Part shown: positions 1 through 7,069 of the stretch, one piece after another
Position numbering within the stretch: position 1 is the first letter of the stretch
How the letters are laid out: each line of letters starts with the position of its first letter
The notes under the pieces: generated by a model
Seen by the model: the letters and a program-made list of their open reading frames with translations, nothing else
Databases searched by the model: none
Told to the model about the DNA's origin: nothing
Source: Clostridia bacterium
GTDB lineage: Bacteria; Bacillota; Clostridia; Oscillospirales; CAG-272
Direction of reading: 5' to 3'
DNA length: 10,033 nucleotides
Assembly (NCBI GenBank): GCA_017395715.1
Contig: JAFQNZ010000067.1
Span: 1 to 10,033, forward strand
Made by a program: the position numbers and the translations under genes

Positions 1-544
1 GGGCAATGCGGTCGGTGATGCCGTCAAGGGGGCTTTCTTTATCGGCAAGAAAATATTCTAAGGGGGCATCGTCCTCGCCCGCGCTTTCGTTTAAGGATGC
101 CACAGGACCTGTGGCGGCAATCGCTTCTGCTACCTCCTCGGGGGATAGCCCAACCAGCTCGGCAATTTCAAAGAGGGAAGGCTCTCTGCCGTGTTCTTTG
201 GCAAAACCCTCCGCCGCTTTCATCACCTGAAGTCCCGTGCTTTTTAAGCGGCGTGAGACTTTCACCATGCCGTCATCGCGCAGGAAGCGTTTGATCTCGC
301 CGATGATCAAGGGGACGGCGTAAGTGGAGAACATACAGCCAAGATCAAGTCGAAAGGCACGTGCTGCTCTGAGAAGCCCGATCGAGCCGATCTGCACAAG
401 ATCCTCATATTCCACGCCGCGCCCGACAAAGCGCGAAGCGCAGCTTCGCACAAGACCCATATTGGAAAGCATCAGTTCCTCAAGAACACTTTCATCTCCC
501 TCGGAGAGTTTTTGTAAGAGCGCAAGGTTGTCGGGCTTTGCCAT
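1..544 (-). CDS. sigF: Sporulation sigma factor SigF (SpoIIAC), C-terminus cut by the window edge
   Basis: This is the forespore-specific RNA polymerase sigma factor, held inactive by SpoIIAB until after asymmetric division. The 181 visible residues start at ATG (complement of 542-544). Sigma-70 region 2 covers about residues 20-100: YEDLVQIGSIGLLRAAR (46-62), FSTYAVPLIIGEIKRFLRDDG (72-92) and VKVSRRL (94-100), which match SigF/SigG closely. A region 3 helix-turn-helix follows (about 102-150, including EPSLFEIAELVGLSPEEVAEA). Region 4 lies beyond base 1. The gene starts 23 bases after the spoIIAB stop, and its ribosome site is weak (AAAGAAAGCGAG). Its place as third gene after spoIIAA and spoIIAB favours SigF over SigG or SigB; sequence alone would not fully separate these. 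Family bacterial length is about 255 residues, so roughly 70 are missing. Confidence 0.93.
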   Translation of the reverse strand, partial: MAKPDNLALLQKLSEGDESVLEELMLSNMGLVRSCASRFVGRGVEYEDLVQIGSIGLLRAARAFRLDLGCMFSTYAVPLIIGEIKRFLRDDGMVKVSRRLKSTGLQVMKAAEGFAKEHGREPSLFEIAELVGLSPEEVAEAIAATGPVASLNESAGEDDAPLEYFLADKESPLDGITDRIA

Positions 545-567
545 GTTTTTTGCTCGCTTTCTTTGGC

Positions 568-1002
568 TTATTCGGAGAATTTGAAGGTTATGTAAAGGGT
601 TGTCCCTTTGCCGAGAGTCGATTTCACTTTGAATGCGTGAGACATCGCCTGCATAATGGGAAAGCCCATGCCGCCACGCTCTCCCGAAGGGTCGGTGGTG
701 AACAGCGGCTGCATCGATTCTTCAATCGAGGCAATGCCGCAGCCTGTGTCGCGGATTTTTACCTTCATACTGCGGTCGTCATACAAAACCGCCGTCATGG
801 TGATCTTACCGCCTTGATTTTTATAAGCGTGCACCACGGCGTTGGTGACAGCTTCAGATACCACCACGCGAAGGTCGGAAATTTCCTCTACCGTGGGGTC
901 GATCCCTGCCGCAAAGACAGAAAGTGTTTGTCGGGCGAACGCCTCATTTTGCGAAATGGCGTCAAATTCAAGCTTCATACGGTTGATTTCTTTACGTTTC
1001 AT
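568..1002 (-). CDS. spoIIAB: Anti-sigma F factor and serine kinase SpoIIAB
   Basis: This cytoplasmic protein binds and silences SigF, and it phosphorylates SpoIIAA to inactivate it. The 144-residue protein has the GHKL ATPase fold. The N box EAVTNAVVHAY is at 50-60 (N54 as Mg-ATP ligand), the G1 box DTGCGI at 85-90, and the ATP-lid/G2 region TTDPSGERGGMGF at 102-114. The opening MKLEFDAISQNEAFAR (from residue 9) is characteristic of SpoIIAB. I chose the ATG at 1000-1002 because AAAGGAAG lies just upstream and the length fits the family (about 145). An in-frame ATG at 1056 would add 18 residues inside spoIIAA and is unlikely. The start overlaps the end of spoIIAA by 11 bases, which implies translational coupling and fits the need for fixed stoichiometry between the two proteins. 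Confidence 0.95.
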   Translation of the reverse strand: MKRKEINRMKLEFDAISQNEAFARQTLSVFAAGIDPTVEEISDLRVVVSEAVTNAVVHAYKNQGGKITMTAVLYDDRSMKVKIRDTGCGIASIEESMQPLFTTDPSGERGGMGFPIMQAMSHAFKVKSTLGKGTTLYITFKFSE

Positions 1003-1336
1003 CTGTTTTCTTCCTTTCACTTCTTTCGATGCGGATCTTTTTTTCAAGCCCCGCAAGGCGCAAAATCTTCATCACTTGAAGGGTAGGGTCGGCAATCACA
1101 AGCTCGCCGCCGAGCTCCTGTATGCGGGAGAGTCTTCCAAGAATCAGCCCAAGTCCTGAGGAGTCCATAAAACTGACCTCGGAAAGAGAAAGAACGAGTA
1201 TTTGCGGTCGATGATAGAAAATGGCGCGGTCGATCTCTTCGCGAAGCGCTTTTGCCGAGTGGTGGTCAATCTCACCGGGAATGCGGATGATCAGCTTGTC
1301 CGCTGTTTTTTCACAAAGTATGGAGGGTTTTGCCAC
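992..1336 (-). CDS. spoIIAA: Anti-anti-sigma factor SpoIIAA
   Basis: This STAS-domain protein, when unphosphorylated, pulls SpoIIAB off SigF; SpoIIE dephosphorylates it in the forespore. It has 114 residues. The segment GEIDHHSAKALREEI (21-35) and the phosphorylation loop SFMDSSGLGLILGR (55-68) match Bacillus subtilis SpoIIAA, with Ser59 corresponding to its phosphorylated Ser58. The start is GTG (complement of 1334-1336), placed about eight bases after AAAGGAT. An ATG at 1341-1343 is out of frame and touches that ribosome site, so it is not the start. The gene is first in the spoIIAA-spoIIAB-sigF operon. In B. subtilis this operon is transcribed by sigma H; I could not find a convincing sigma H site here. 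Confidence 0.95.
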   Translation of the reverse strand: MAKPSILCEKTADKLIIRIPGEIDHHSAKALREEIDRAIFYHRPQILVLSLSEVSFMDSSGLGLILGRLSRIQELGGELVIADPTLQVMKILRLAGLEKKIRIERSERKKTDET

Positions 1337-1363
1337 GGTGCATATCCTTTCTTTTTTTGTAAT

Positions 1364-1392
1364 AGCATAAAAAAACGGTATCCTTTTTTCAA
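1364..1392 (-). promoter_or_regulatory. Candidate spoIIA operon promoter inside the valS terminator
   Basis: On the minus strand TTGAAA (1392-1387) is followed after 17 bases by TATGCT (1369-1364). These match sigma-A consensus at 5 of 6 and 4 of 6 positions. Transcription would start near 1357, giving a leader of about 20 bases before the spoIIAA GTG. The -35 box falls in the loop and arm of the valS terminator, and the -10 box begins at the end of its T tract. A sigma H -35-like AAGGAT (1385-1380) overlaps it, but no GAAT -10 box follows at the right distance. This is a reading of short motifs only. Confidence 0.33.
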
Positions 1393-1399
1393 GGATACC
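1369..1399 (-). terminator. Rho-independent terminator of valS
   Basis: A nine-pair perfect stem, GGTATCCTT with AAGGATACC (1377-1385 and 1391-1399), has a five-base loop. On the minus strand it is followed by seven T residues (1375-1369). It lies about 40 bases past the valS stop. T residues also follow the stem on the plus strand, so it could work in both directions, although no gene converges on it from the left. Confidence 0.85.
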
Positions 1400-1438
1400 A
1401 TTTTTTGTATGGGAAATGTTGTCGGATTCTCTGCCGAA

Positions 1439-4066
1439 TTACTTAATTTTTTCGATCGCTTCGTTGATCTTGACAAGGGTCTCGCGGTAGGCGGCAAGCT
1501 TGGCTTTTTCGCCTTCGACAACGGCGGCAGGTGCTTTTGCTACAAAGCCTTCGTTCGAAAGCTTCTTTTCAAGACGGGTGATCTCACCCTCGGTCTTGGT
1601 CTTTTCGTTTTTCAGGCGGGCAAGCTCTTTTTCAAAGTCGATCATATCGGCAAGCGGAATATATACCGTTGCCTTTTCGGTGACGATCTGTACCGCATCG
1701 GAGGCTTCGTAAGCTGTGCCGTAGGAAACGCCCGAAGCGTAAGCGAGCTTTTCAAAGTGAGCCGTTACCGAGGGATTGAAGATGTCATCAGCATCCGAAA
1801 CGATATACAGCATCGCGCGGCGAGAGGGCGGCACGTTCATTTCGTTGCGGCGAACGCGGATGGCGCGGATGGCGGCAATCACAGCTTCCATCTTCTTTTC
1901 TTCTTCGGCAAAGGCAAGCGCATCGGTGTAAGCCGGGTAGTCTGCGATCATGATGCTTTCACCGTCGTGAGGCAGGCTCTGCCAGATCTCTTCGGTGATA
2001 AAGGGCATGAAGGGATGGAGCAGCTTGAGTGTGCCCGAAAGGGTGTAGGCAAGCACCTTCAGGCAGGTTTCGTTTGCCTTCGAGCCTTTATCGTTAAGAC
2101 GGGGCTTGGCAATTTCGATATACCAGTCGCAGAAGATATCCCAAAGGAAGTCGTACAGCTTTGCGAGGGCAACGCCAAGCTCGTAATTATCGAGGTTGAC
2201 GGTGACTTCTTTGCAGAGGGTGTTGAATTTGGAGAGTAGCCACTTGTCTTCAAGCGCAAGGTCGGCGGTATCGGGCAGGGTGGCGTCTTCTACGGTTAAG
2301 TTCATGAGAACGAAACGCGCGGCGTTCCAGATCTTGTTGTTGAAGTTTCTTGCCGCTTCGATCTTTTCATCCGAGAAACGCATATCGTTACCGGGCGAGA
2401 TACCGGTGGCAAGGGCAAAGCGGAGCGCGTCTGCACCGTACTGATCGATGATCTCAAGCGGGTCGATACCGTTACCGAGCGATTTGGACATCTTTCTGCC
2501 CTGCGCGTCGCGGACAAGACCGTGGATAAAGACGGTGGAGAAGGGCTTTTTGCCTACGTGCTCAAGACCCGAGAAAATCATACGCGACACCCAGAAGGTA
2601 ATGATGTCGTAGCCGGTAACGAGCACGTTTGTGGGATAGTATTTTTCAAGCTCGGCGGTGTTTTCGGGCCAACCCATGGTAGAGAAGGGCCAAAGTGCCG
2701 AGGAGAACCATGTGTCAAGCACGTCGCTGTCCTGACGGACGGGGGCACCGCACTTGGGACAAACGGTGATGTCTTCCTTGGAAACGGTCATTTCGCCGCA
2801 AGCGTCGCAGTAGAAGGCGGGGATTCTGTGACCCCACCAAAGCTGACGGGAAATGCACCAGTCGAGGATGTTGTTCATCCAGTTGAAGTAGTTCTTGGAG
2901 AAGCGCTCGGGCACGAAGCTGATCGAGCCGTTTTCCACAGCTTCGATGGCGGGCTCGGCAAGGGGCTTCATCTTCACGAACCACTGATCGGAGGTGAGAG
3001 GCTCAACCGTGGTGCCGCAACGGTAGCAAACGCCGACGTTGTGATCGTGAGGAACGACTTTGACAAGATAGCCTTCGGCTTCAAGATCAGCAACAAGAGC
3101 CTTGCGGCAAGCGTAGCGATCCATGCCGTTGTACTTGCCGGCATAGGCGTTCATGGTGGCATCGTCGTTCATGACCTTGATCTGCTCAAGATCGTGTCTT
3201 TGACCCACAAGGAAGTCGTTGGGGTCGTGTGCGGGGGTGATCTTCACGCAGCCTGTACCGAAGCCGATCTCCACGTAATCGTCGGCAATCACGGGGATTT
3301 CTCTGCCCACAACGGGGAGAATGAGGGTCTTGCCGATGAGATGCTTCATGGCTTCATCATCGGGGTTGACCGCAACTGCGGTATCGCCGAACATGGTTTC
3401 GGGACGGGTGGTGGCAACTTCCACATAGCCGTCTTCACCCTTGATGGGGTACTTGATATGCCAGAAGAAGCCGGGCTGGTCTTTGTATTCGACCTCGGCG
3501 TCAGAGAGAGCGGTGAGGCAGTGAGGGCACCAGTTGATGATGCGGTGGCCGCGGTAGATCAGACCCTTATCGTAAAGATTGACGAACACTTCGCGCACAG
3601 CCTTGGAGCAGCCTTCGTCCATGGTGAAGCGCTGTCTTGTCCAGTCGCAGGAGGCGCCGAGCTTTTTCAGCTGGCTTGTGATGCGGGATTCGTAGGTGTC
3701 TTTCCAACCCCAAACGCGCTCAAGGAATTTTTCTCGACCGAGGTCATAGCGCGAAAGACCTTCGTCAACGCGGAGTCTTTCTTCTACCTTGATCTGTGTG
3801 GCAATGCCGGCGTGGTCGGTGCCGGGCAGCCAAAGGGTGGAATAGCCCTGCATTCTCTTGTAACGGATGAGAATGTCCTGCAGGGTTTCGTCAAGGGCGT
3901 GACCCATGTGAAGCTGACCTGTTACGTTGGGAGGGGGAATGACGATCGAAAAGGCGGGCTTTCCGTCATCGACCTGAGGGGTAAAATAGCCTTTTTCTAC
4001 CCAAGTGGCATACAGACGGTCTTCCAGCTCCTTGGGCGAATAGGTTTTGGCAAGTTCTTTTTTCAT
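1439..4066 (-). CDS. valS: Valyl-tRNA synthetase
   Basis: This class I aminoacyl-tRNA synthetase charges tRNA-Val and edits misactivated threonine. At 875 residues it is close to the usual bacterial length (about 880). The HIGH signature is PPPNVTGQLHMGH (44-56) and KMSKS is at 525-529 (GRKMSKSLGNGIDP). The CP1 editing domain lies about 190-340 with ATTRPETMFGDTA (218-230). Two CxxC pairs in the catalytic insert (C420/C423 and C436/C439) suggest a zinc site. An ISRQLWWGHRIP segment (405-416) and a C-terminal tRNA-binding coiled coil rich in K and E (about 805-875) are typical of ValRS. I chose the ATG at 4064-4066 because AAAAGGAAAAAGG precedes it and MKKELAKTYSPKELE is the normal N-terminus. 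The open frame continues upstream to 4240, but that part is the T-box leader. The gene is its own transcription unit, controlled by that leader. Confidence 0.98.
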   Translation of the reverse strand: MKKELAKTYSPKELEDRLYATWVEKGYFTPQVDDGKPAFSIVIPPPNVTGQLHMGHALDETLQDILIRYKRMQGYSTLWLPGTDHAGIATQIKVEERLRVDEGLSRYDLGREKFLERVWGWKDTYESRITSQLKKLGASCDWTRQRFTMDEGCSKAVREVFVNLYDKGLIYRGHRIINWCPHCLTALSDAEVEYKDQPGFFWHIKYPIKGEDGYVEVATTRPETMFGDTAVAVNPDDEAMKHLIGKTLILPVVGREIPVIADDYVEIGFGTGCVKITPAHDPNDFLVGQRHDLEQIKVMNDDATMNAYAGKYNGMDRYACRKALVADLEAEGYLVKVVPHDHNVGVCYRCGTTVEPLTSDQWFVKMKPLAEPAIEAVENGSISFVPERFSKNYFNWMNNILDWCISRQLWWGHRIPAFYCDACGEMTVSKEDITVCPKCGAPVRQDSDVLDTWFSSALWPFSTMGWPENTAELEKYYPTNVLVTGYDIITFWVSRMIFSGLEHVGKKPFSTVFIHGLVRDAQGRKMSKSLGNGIDPLEIIDQYGADALRFALATGISPGNDMRFSDEKIEAARNFNNKIWNAARFVLMNLTVEDATLPDTADLALEDKWLLSKFNTLCKEVTVNLDNYELGVALAKLYDFLWDIFCDWYIEIAKPRLNDKGSKANETCLKVLAYTLSGTLKLLHPFMPFITEEIWQSLPHDGESIMIADYPAYTDALAFAEEEKKMEAVIAAIRAIRVRRNEMNVPPSRRAMLYIVSDADDIFNPSVTAHFEKLAYASGVSYGTAYEASDAVQIVTEKATVYIPLADMIDFEKELARLKNEKTKTEGEITRLEKKLSNEGFVAKAPAAVVEGEKAKLAAYRETLVKINEAIEKIK

Positions 4067-4103
4067 AACCTTTTTCCTTTTATGTGATTTTGTTTTTGAC
4101 AGT

Positions 4104-4143
4104 AAAAAAACGCCTTTTGCTCCAACACAGGACGCAAAAGACG
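4104..4143 (-). terminator. Conditional terminator of the valS T-box
   Basis: The minus-strand arms CGTCTTTTGC (4143-4134) and GCAAAAGGCG (4120-4111) pair over ten positions with one G-T pair. TCC and GGA extend the stem past a bulged G, around the loop TGTGTT. Seven T residues (4110-4104) follow. The 5' arm runs directly out of the T-box sequence, so the terminator and the tRNA-stabilised antiterminator should exclude each other. Confidence 0.88.
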
Positions 4144-4360
4144 CGCGGTACCACCTGAATTTGCGCCAAAAGACGCACACTCTTTTCCGCTTAACGCGTG
4201 GGATCACGGCTTTGACTACGGCATTCCGGTAAGAACGCAATCACCAAAGCGGCTCGGGGATGACTTCTTCTCTTCGTGGGTACGGTGCTTACAGCCGATG
4301 ACACCGCTCTCTGTGACCTCGTTTACAGAATACTCTTTCCCGTCCATGCCTTTACGATTA
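4104..4360 (-). ncRNA. Valine-specific T-box leader of valS
   Basis: T-box riboswitches sense uncharged tRNA and let transcription continue only when the tRNA pairs with them. Read on the minus strand, the leader shows an AGTA motif (about 4336-4333), an AG-rich AGAGAGC bulge region and a stem I apex between GCGGTG and CACCG. The sequence GAAGTCA then contains a GTC specifier (4264-4262), a valine codon. Below it TCCC can pair with upstream GGGA. The invariant T-box AGGTGGTACCGCG is at 4156-4144; the base after TGG in its bulge is T, which pairs with an A discriminator base, as expected for tRNA-Val. The conditional terminator follows directly. Boundaries assume transcription from the promoter at 4367-4395. 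Confidence 0.93.
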
Positions 4361-4366
4361 CAAATC

Positions 4367-4395
4367 AGTATAGCATTTTTTTATTCGGTTGTCAA
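4367..4395 (-). promoter_or_regulatory. Strong sigma-A-type promoter of valS
   Basis: On the minus strand a perfect -35 TTGACA (4395-4390) is separated by exactly 17 bases from TATACT (4372-4367). TGC directly before it forms an extended -10. Transcription would start near 4360, at the 5' end of the T-box leader. Confidence 0.85.
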
Positions 4396-4662
4396 GGTTT
4401 TTTTGCAAATCGTTTGACGGGTAAATGCCGATGTTGTTGTCGAGGACGTCGCCCCCTACGGCGCAGAGACGCTTTTTTCTCAATCAAGGATTTTTTTTCG
4501 TAGGGGCGCACCCGTGTGTGCGCCCGTGATAAACAAGTTTTGATAAGCTATATTTGATTCTAACGGGCGCACACACGGGTGCGCCCCTACACATTCATTT
4601 TGAATTTGACGGTAAGAGGGATTCCTTTTTCGAAAAACTTTGTGTGAATCGTGAAACCTTTC
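4396..4662. other. Divergent spacer between valS and alr, no gene seen
   Basis: This stretch lies between the back-to-back valS and alr promoters. It holds the nested inverted repeat at 4500-4590. It also holds a short GC-rich block at about 4438-4463 (GTCGAGGACGTCGCCCCCTA), which contrasts with the AT-rich flanks. That block ends in the complement of GTAGGGG, the same motif that ends the arms of the repeat, so it may be a degenerate relative. Short open frames here have no ribosome site and cross the palindrome, so I call no coding region. Confidence 0.6.
4500..4590. repeat. Perfect 28-base inverted repeat with self-folding arms
   Basis: The left arm (4500-4527) and right arm (4563-4590) are exact reverse complements over 28 bases around a 35-base AT-rich centre. 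The outer ends read GTAGGGGCGCACC and its complement. Each arm is also a hairpin by itself: GGGCGCAC (4504-4511) pairs with GTGCGCCC (4518-4525) around CCGTGT. The element can therefore form either one long stem or two short ones. It is much more GC-rich than its surroundings, lies in an intergenic spacer and encodes nothing. This suggests a short palindromic repeat of the REP or MITE type, but copy number cannot be judged from one window. I see no clear target-site duplication. Confidence 0.9.
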
Positions 4663-4691
4663 TTGCTTTTTTGCGTAATATATGATAGAAT
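4663..4691 (+). promoter_or_regulatory. Probable extended -10 promoter of the alr operon
   Basis: TAGAAT (4686-4691, 5 of 6 to TATAAT) is preceded by TGA, giving an extended -10. A weak -35 TTGCTT (4663-4668) lies exactly 17 bases upstream. Transcription would begin near 4698, about 40 bases before the alr start codon. No operator or riboswitch is apparent in that short leader. Confidence 0.6.
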
Positions 4692-4737
4692 ATAACATCA
4701 TGGGTTTCTATACTTATTTGTGAAAAGGGGGCGCTGT

Positions 4738-5919
4738 ATGGAAGATTTTTTGTTAAAGCGGGCATGGGCGGAAGTGGATCTTGACGCCATTTGCCACAAT
4801 TACCGTCTCATTCGCGCGACCCTGCCCAAGGAAACCAAGCTTTGCTGTGTGATCAAGGCGAATGCCTACGGTCACGGCGCTGTGACGCTGGCGCGCTGTT
4901 ACGAACAGGTGGGCGCGGATTTTCTTGCCGTTTCGAACCTTTCGGAAGCCCTTGAGCTTCGGTATGAAAAGATCAAGCTTCCGATTCTGATTCTCGGCTA
5001 TACACCGCCCGAAGCGGCAAAAGTGTTATATGAAAACAACATTTCGCAGTGTGTATTTTCGCCCGACTATGCGAGATCGCTTGCTAATGCGGCGCGTCTT
5101 GCGGGTGTTTCGGTCAAGGCGCATATTAAGGTGGACACCGGTATGGGGCGGCTTGGCTTTGCGCTCCGCCGCGAAGAAGATTTGCCTCTCTGTCGGGATG
5201 CCATTGGCACATCCCTTACCGACACGGCGCTTGTTGCCGAGGGCATTTTCACCCACTTTGCTTCTGCTGATGAGGGAGATGCGGGGGAAGAATTTACCAA
5301 AGAGCAGCTTTCGCTTTTTATACGCTTGACAGAGCAATTACAAGACAAGGGCATTTCGTTTGCCATTCGCCATGCCGCAAACTCGGCGGCAACGCTTTGT
5401 TACCCTGAAGCCTCACTCGACATGGTGCGCGCGGGGCTGGTGCTGTACGGCATAGCACCCTCTTCGTGTGTTGCAGGCAACCGACTTATGCCTGCTCTTG
5501 AAGTAAAAACCGTGATCTCGCATATCAAAACGCTCTCACAAGGGGAGAGTGTCAGCTACGGACGCAGCTTTGTGGCAGACAAAGCCATGCGCGTTGCCAC
5601 GCTTCCGATTGGATATGCCGACGGGCTTTGGCGCGCCGCGGGGTCGGTAGGACACCGCGTGTGGGTGTGCGGACGGTTTGTACCGATTATCGGCCGCATC
5701 TGCATGGACCAGTGTATGATCGACGTGAGCGACATTCCCGATGCCAAAGAAGGCGATACCGTTACTGTATACGGCGGTGCAGGGGAACGTGTGGCTTCAC
5801 TTGCCGAAAAGCTCGGCACGATTCCTTACGAGATTCTTTGCGCGATCGGTGAGCGCATTCCGCGCGTGTATATTGAAAACCAAAAAGCCGTTTCGGTATT
5901 CGACAGAATTTTACCTTGA
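4738..5919 (+). CDS. alr: Alanine racemase
   Basis: This PLP enzyme interconverts L- and D-alanine in the cytoplasm and supplies D-alanine for peptidoglycan and for teichoic acid esterification. The 393-residue protein has the usual bacterial length. The PLP lysine is K40 in CCVIKANAYGHGA (36-48), and TGMGRLGF is at 134-141. The second catalytic residue is Y274 in SVSYGRSF, and the substrate-loop RICMDQCMIDV (320-330) is also present. The N-terminal TIM barrel runs to about 240 and the beta-domain fills the rest. I chose the ATG at 4738-4740 because AAAAGGGGG sits about six bases before it. An in-frame GTG at 4720 would overlap that ribosome site. It is the first gene of a four-gene run, 24 bases before the aminotransferase. 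D-alanine supply links it loosely to cell-envelope work by its neighbours. Confidence 0.97.
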   Translation: MEDFLLKRAWAEVDLDAICHNYRLIRATLPKETKLCCVIKANAYGHGAVTLARCYEQVGADFLAVSNLSEALELRYEKIKLPILILGYTPPEAAKVLYENNISQCVFSPDYARSLANAARLAGVSVKAHIKVDTGMGRLGFALRREEDLPLCRDAIGTSLTDTALVAEGIFTHFASADEGDAGEEFTKEQLSLFIRLTEQLQDKGISFAIRHAANSAATLCYPEASLDMVRAGLVLYGIAPSSCVAGNRLMPALEVKTVISHIKTLSQGESVSYGRSFVADKAMRVATLPIGYADGLWRAAGSVGHRVWVCGRFVPIIGRICMDQCMIDVSDIPDAKEGDTVTVYGGAGERVASLAEKLGTIPYEILCAIGERIPRVYIENQKAVSVFDRILP

Positions 5920-5943
5920 TGACAATACAGGAGATAGAGAAAG

Positions 5944-7041
5944 ATGGAAATCAAAAAAGATCATTTGAATTTTGCCGTTGGTCCCGTGCCGATGGAAGAG
6001 AGCCTGATGGCGCTTGGCGCTGAGCCGATCCCGTATTTTCGCACGGCTGATTTTTCCGCTTTGATGAAAGAAAATGAGCGTCTGATGAAGCAGTTTGTAC
6101 ACGCCGAAGAGGGCGCGAGAGTTGCGTTCTTGACAGGCTCTGGTACTGCTGCCATGGAAGCTTCGGTTGCAGGGCTATTTTCTAAGAATGACCGTCTGTT
6201 GATCGTCAACGGCGGTAGCTTCGGTCACCGCTTTTGCGAAATTTGTGACGTTCACGGCATTCCCTACGAGGCAATCGGGCTTTCTGTTGGCGAATCTTTG
6301 AAGCCCGAACATCTTGCGCCCTATGAGGGAGGCGATTTCACCGGTTTTTTGGTGAATATGGGTGAAACCTCCACAGGCGTTCTTTATGATATGCCGATGA
6401 TTGCCGACTTTTGCCGCCGCAATCATCTCTCGCTTGTGGTAGATGCCATCAGCACCTTCCTTGCCGATGAGATCGACATGGCAGCGCTCGGCGCGGACGT
6501 TGTCCTCACCGGCTCGCAAAAGGCGCTTGCCGTTGCCCCCGGTGTTTCTGTTGTGGTGCTTTCGCCCCGCGCGGTAGAGAAGATTTATGCGTCGAAGCCC
6601 GTGTGCTATTATCTTGACTTGAAAGCCGCGCTTGTGAACGGCGAGCGTGGACAAACCCCCTTTACGCCTGCAGTCGGCATCTTGATTCAGCTGAACAAAC
6701 GCCTGTGCGATATTGAAGCCGAGGGCTTTGAGAATGCGCTTGCCAAGACCCGTGCCGTTGCTGAGGACTTCCGATGCCGCATTGCAAAATACCCGTTTGT
6801 TTTGGCAACCGACTCGCCCTCAAATGCGGTCACACCGCTGACGCCCAAGAATCCCGATCTTTCGGCGTACCGTCTCTTTGAGATTCTGAAAGAAGAATTT
6901 GACATCATCATTTGCCCCAACGGCGGGGACCTCAAAGACAAGCTCTTCCGCGTGGGTCACATCGGACATCACACGATCAAAGACAACGATATTTTGTTCG
7001 AAGCGCTTGACGCCCTTGTGGCAAGAGGCGTGATCTCTTAA
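5944..7041 (+). CDS. Class V PLP aminotransferase, AGXT/PhnW-like, substrate unknown
   Basis: This fold-type I aminotransferase of the alanine-glyoxylate, serine-pyruvate and 2-aminoethylphosphonate transaminase group has 365 residues. The opening LNFAVGPVPM (8-17) is the substrate entry strand. TGSGTAAMEA (64-73) is the PLP phosphate loop, D167 in VVDAIS holds the pyridine nitrogen, and K193 in TGSQKALAVAPG (189-200) forms the Schiff base. R336 in FRVGHIGH (335-342) should bind the substrate carboxylate. All key residues are present, so the enzyme is probably active. The ATG follows GGAG by about ten bases. The neighbour encodes a CTP-dependent cytidylyltransferase, so it may aminate a small phosphorylated keto compound or a phosphonate to be activated as a CDP or CMP derivative. 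Housekeeping transamination remains possible. No phosphonate genes such as PEP mutase are visible here. Confidence 0.88.
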   Translation: MEIKKDHLNFAVGPVPMEESLMALGAEPIPYFRTADFSALMKENERLMKQFVHAEEGARVAFLTGSGTAAMEASVAGLFSKNDRLLIVNGGSFGHRFCEICDVHGIPYEAIGLSVGESLKPEHLAPYEGGDFTGFLVNMGETSTGVLYDMPMIADFCRRNHLSLVVDAISTFLADEIDMAALGADVVLTGSQKALAVAPGVSVVVLSPRAVEKIYASKPVCYYLDLKAALVNGERGQTPFTPAVGILIQLNKRLCDIEAEGFENALAKTRAVAEDFRCRIAKYPFVLATDSPSNAVTPLTPKNPDLSAYRLFEILKEEFDIIICPNGGDLKDKLFRVGHIGHHTIKDNDILFEALDALVARGVIS

Positions 7042-7069
7042 ATAGACAAAAAAGACAGGTGAAATAATT

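Noticed and set aside
1202..2239. A 345-residue open frame on the plus strand across spoIIAA and the end of valS
   Set aside because: It runs through the valS terminator and antisense to two certain genes, with a cysteine- and phenylalanine-rich composition typical of shadow frames.
2522..4087. A 521-residue open frame on the plus strand opposite valS
   Set aside because: It is entirely antisense to a clear valS, shows no recognisable domain, and arises from codon bias in the opposite strand.
4067..4240. A 58-residue N-terminal extension of valS
   Set aside because: The sequence is the T-box leader and terminator, the extension has no homology to ValRS, and the ATG at 4066 has a good ribosome site.
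4480..4701. A 73-residue minus-strand frame through the 4500-4590 repeat
   Set aside because: It reads through both palindrome arms, has no supported ribosome site or domain, and overlaps the alr promoter.
5944..7041. Naming the aminotransferase phnW (2-aminoethylphosphonate transaminase)
   Set aside because: The fold group fits, but no other phosphonate gene is visible and the active-site lysine region looks at least as close to alanine-glyoxylate aminotransferase.
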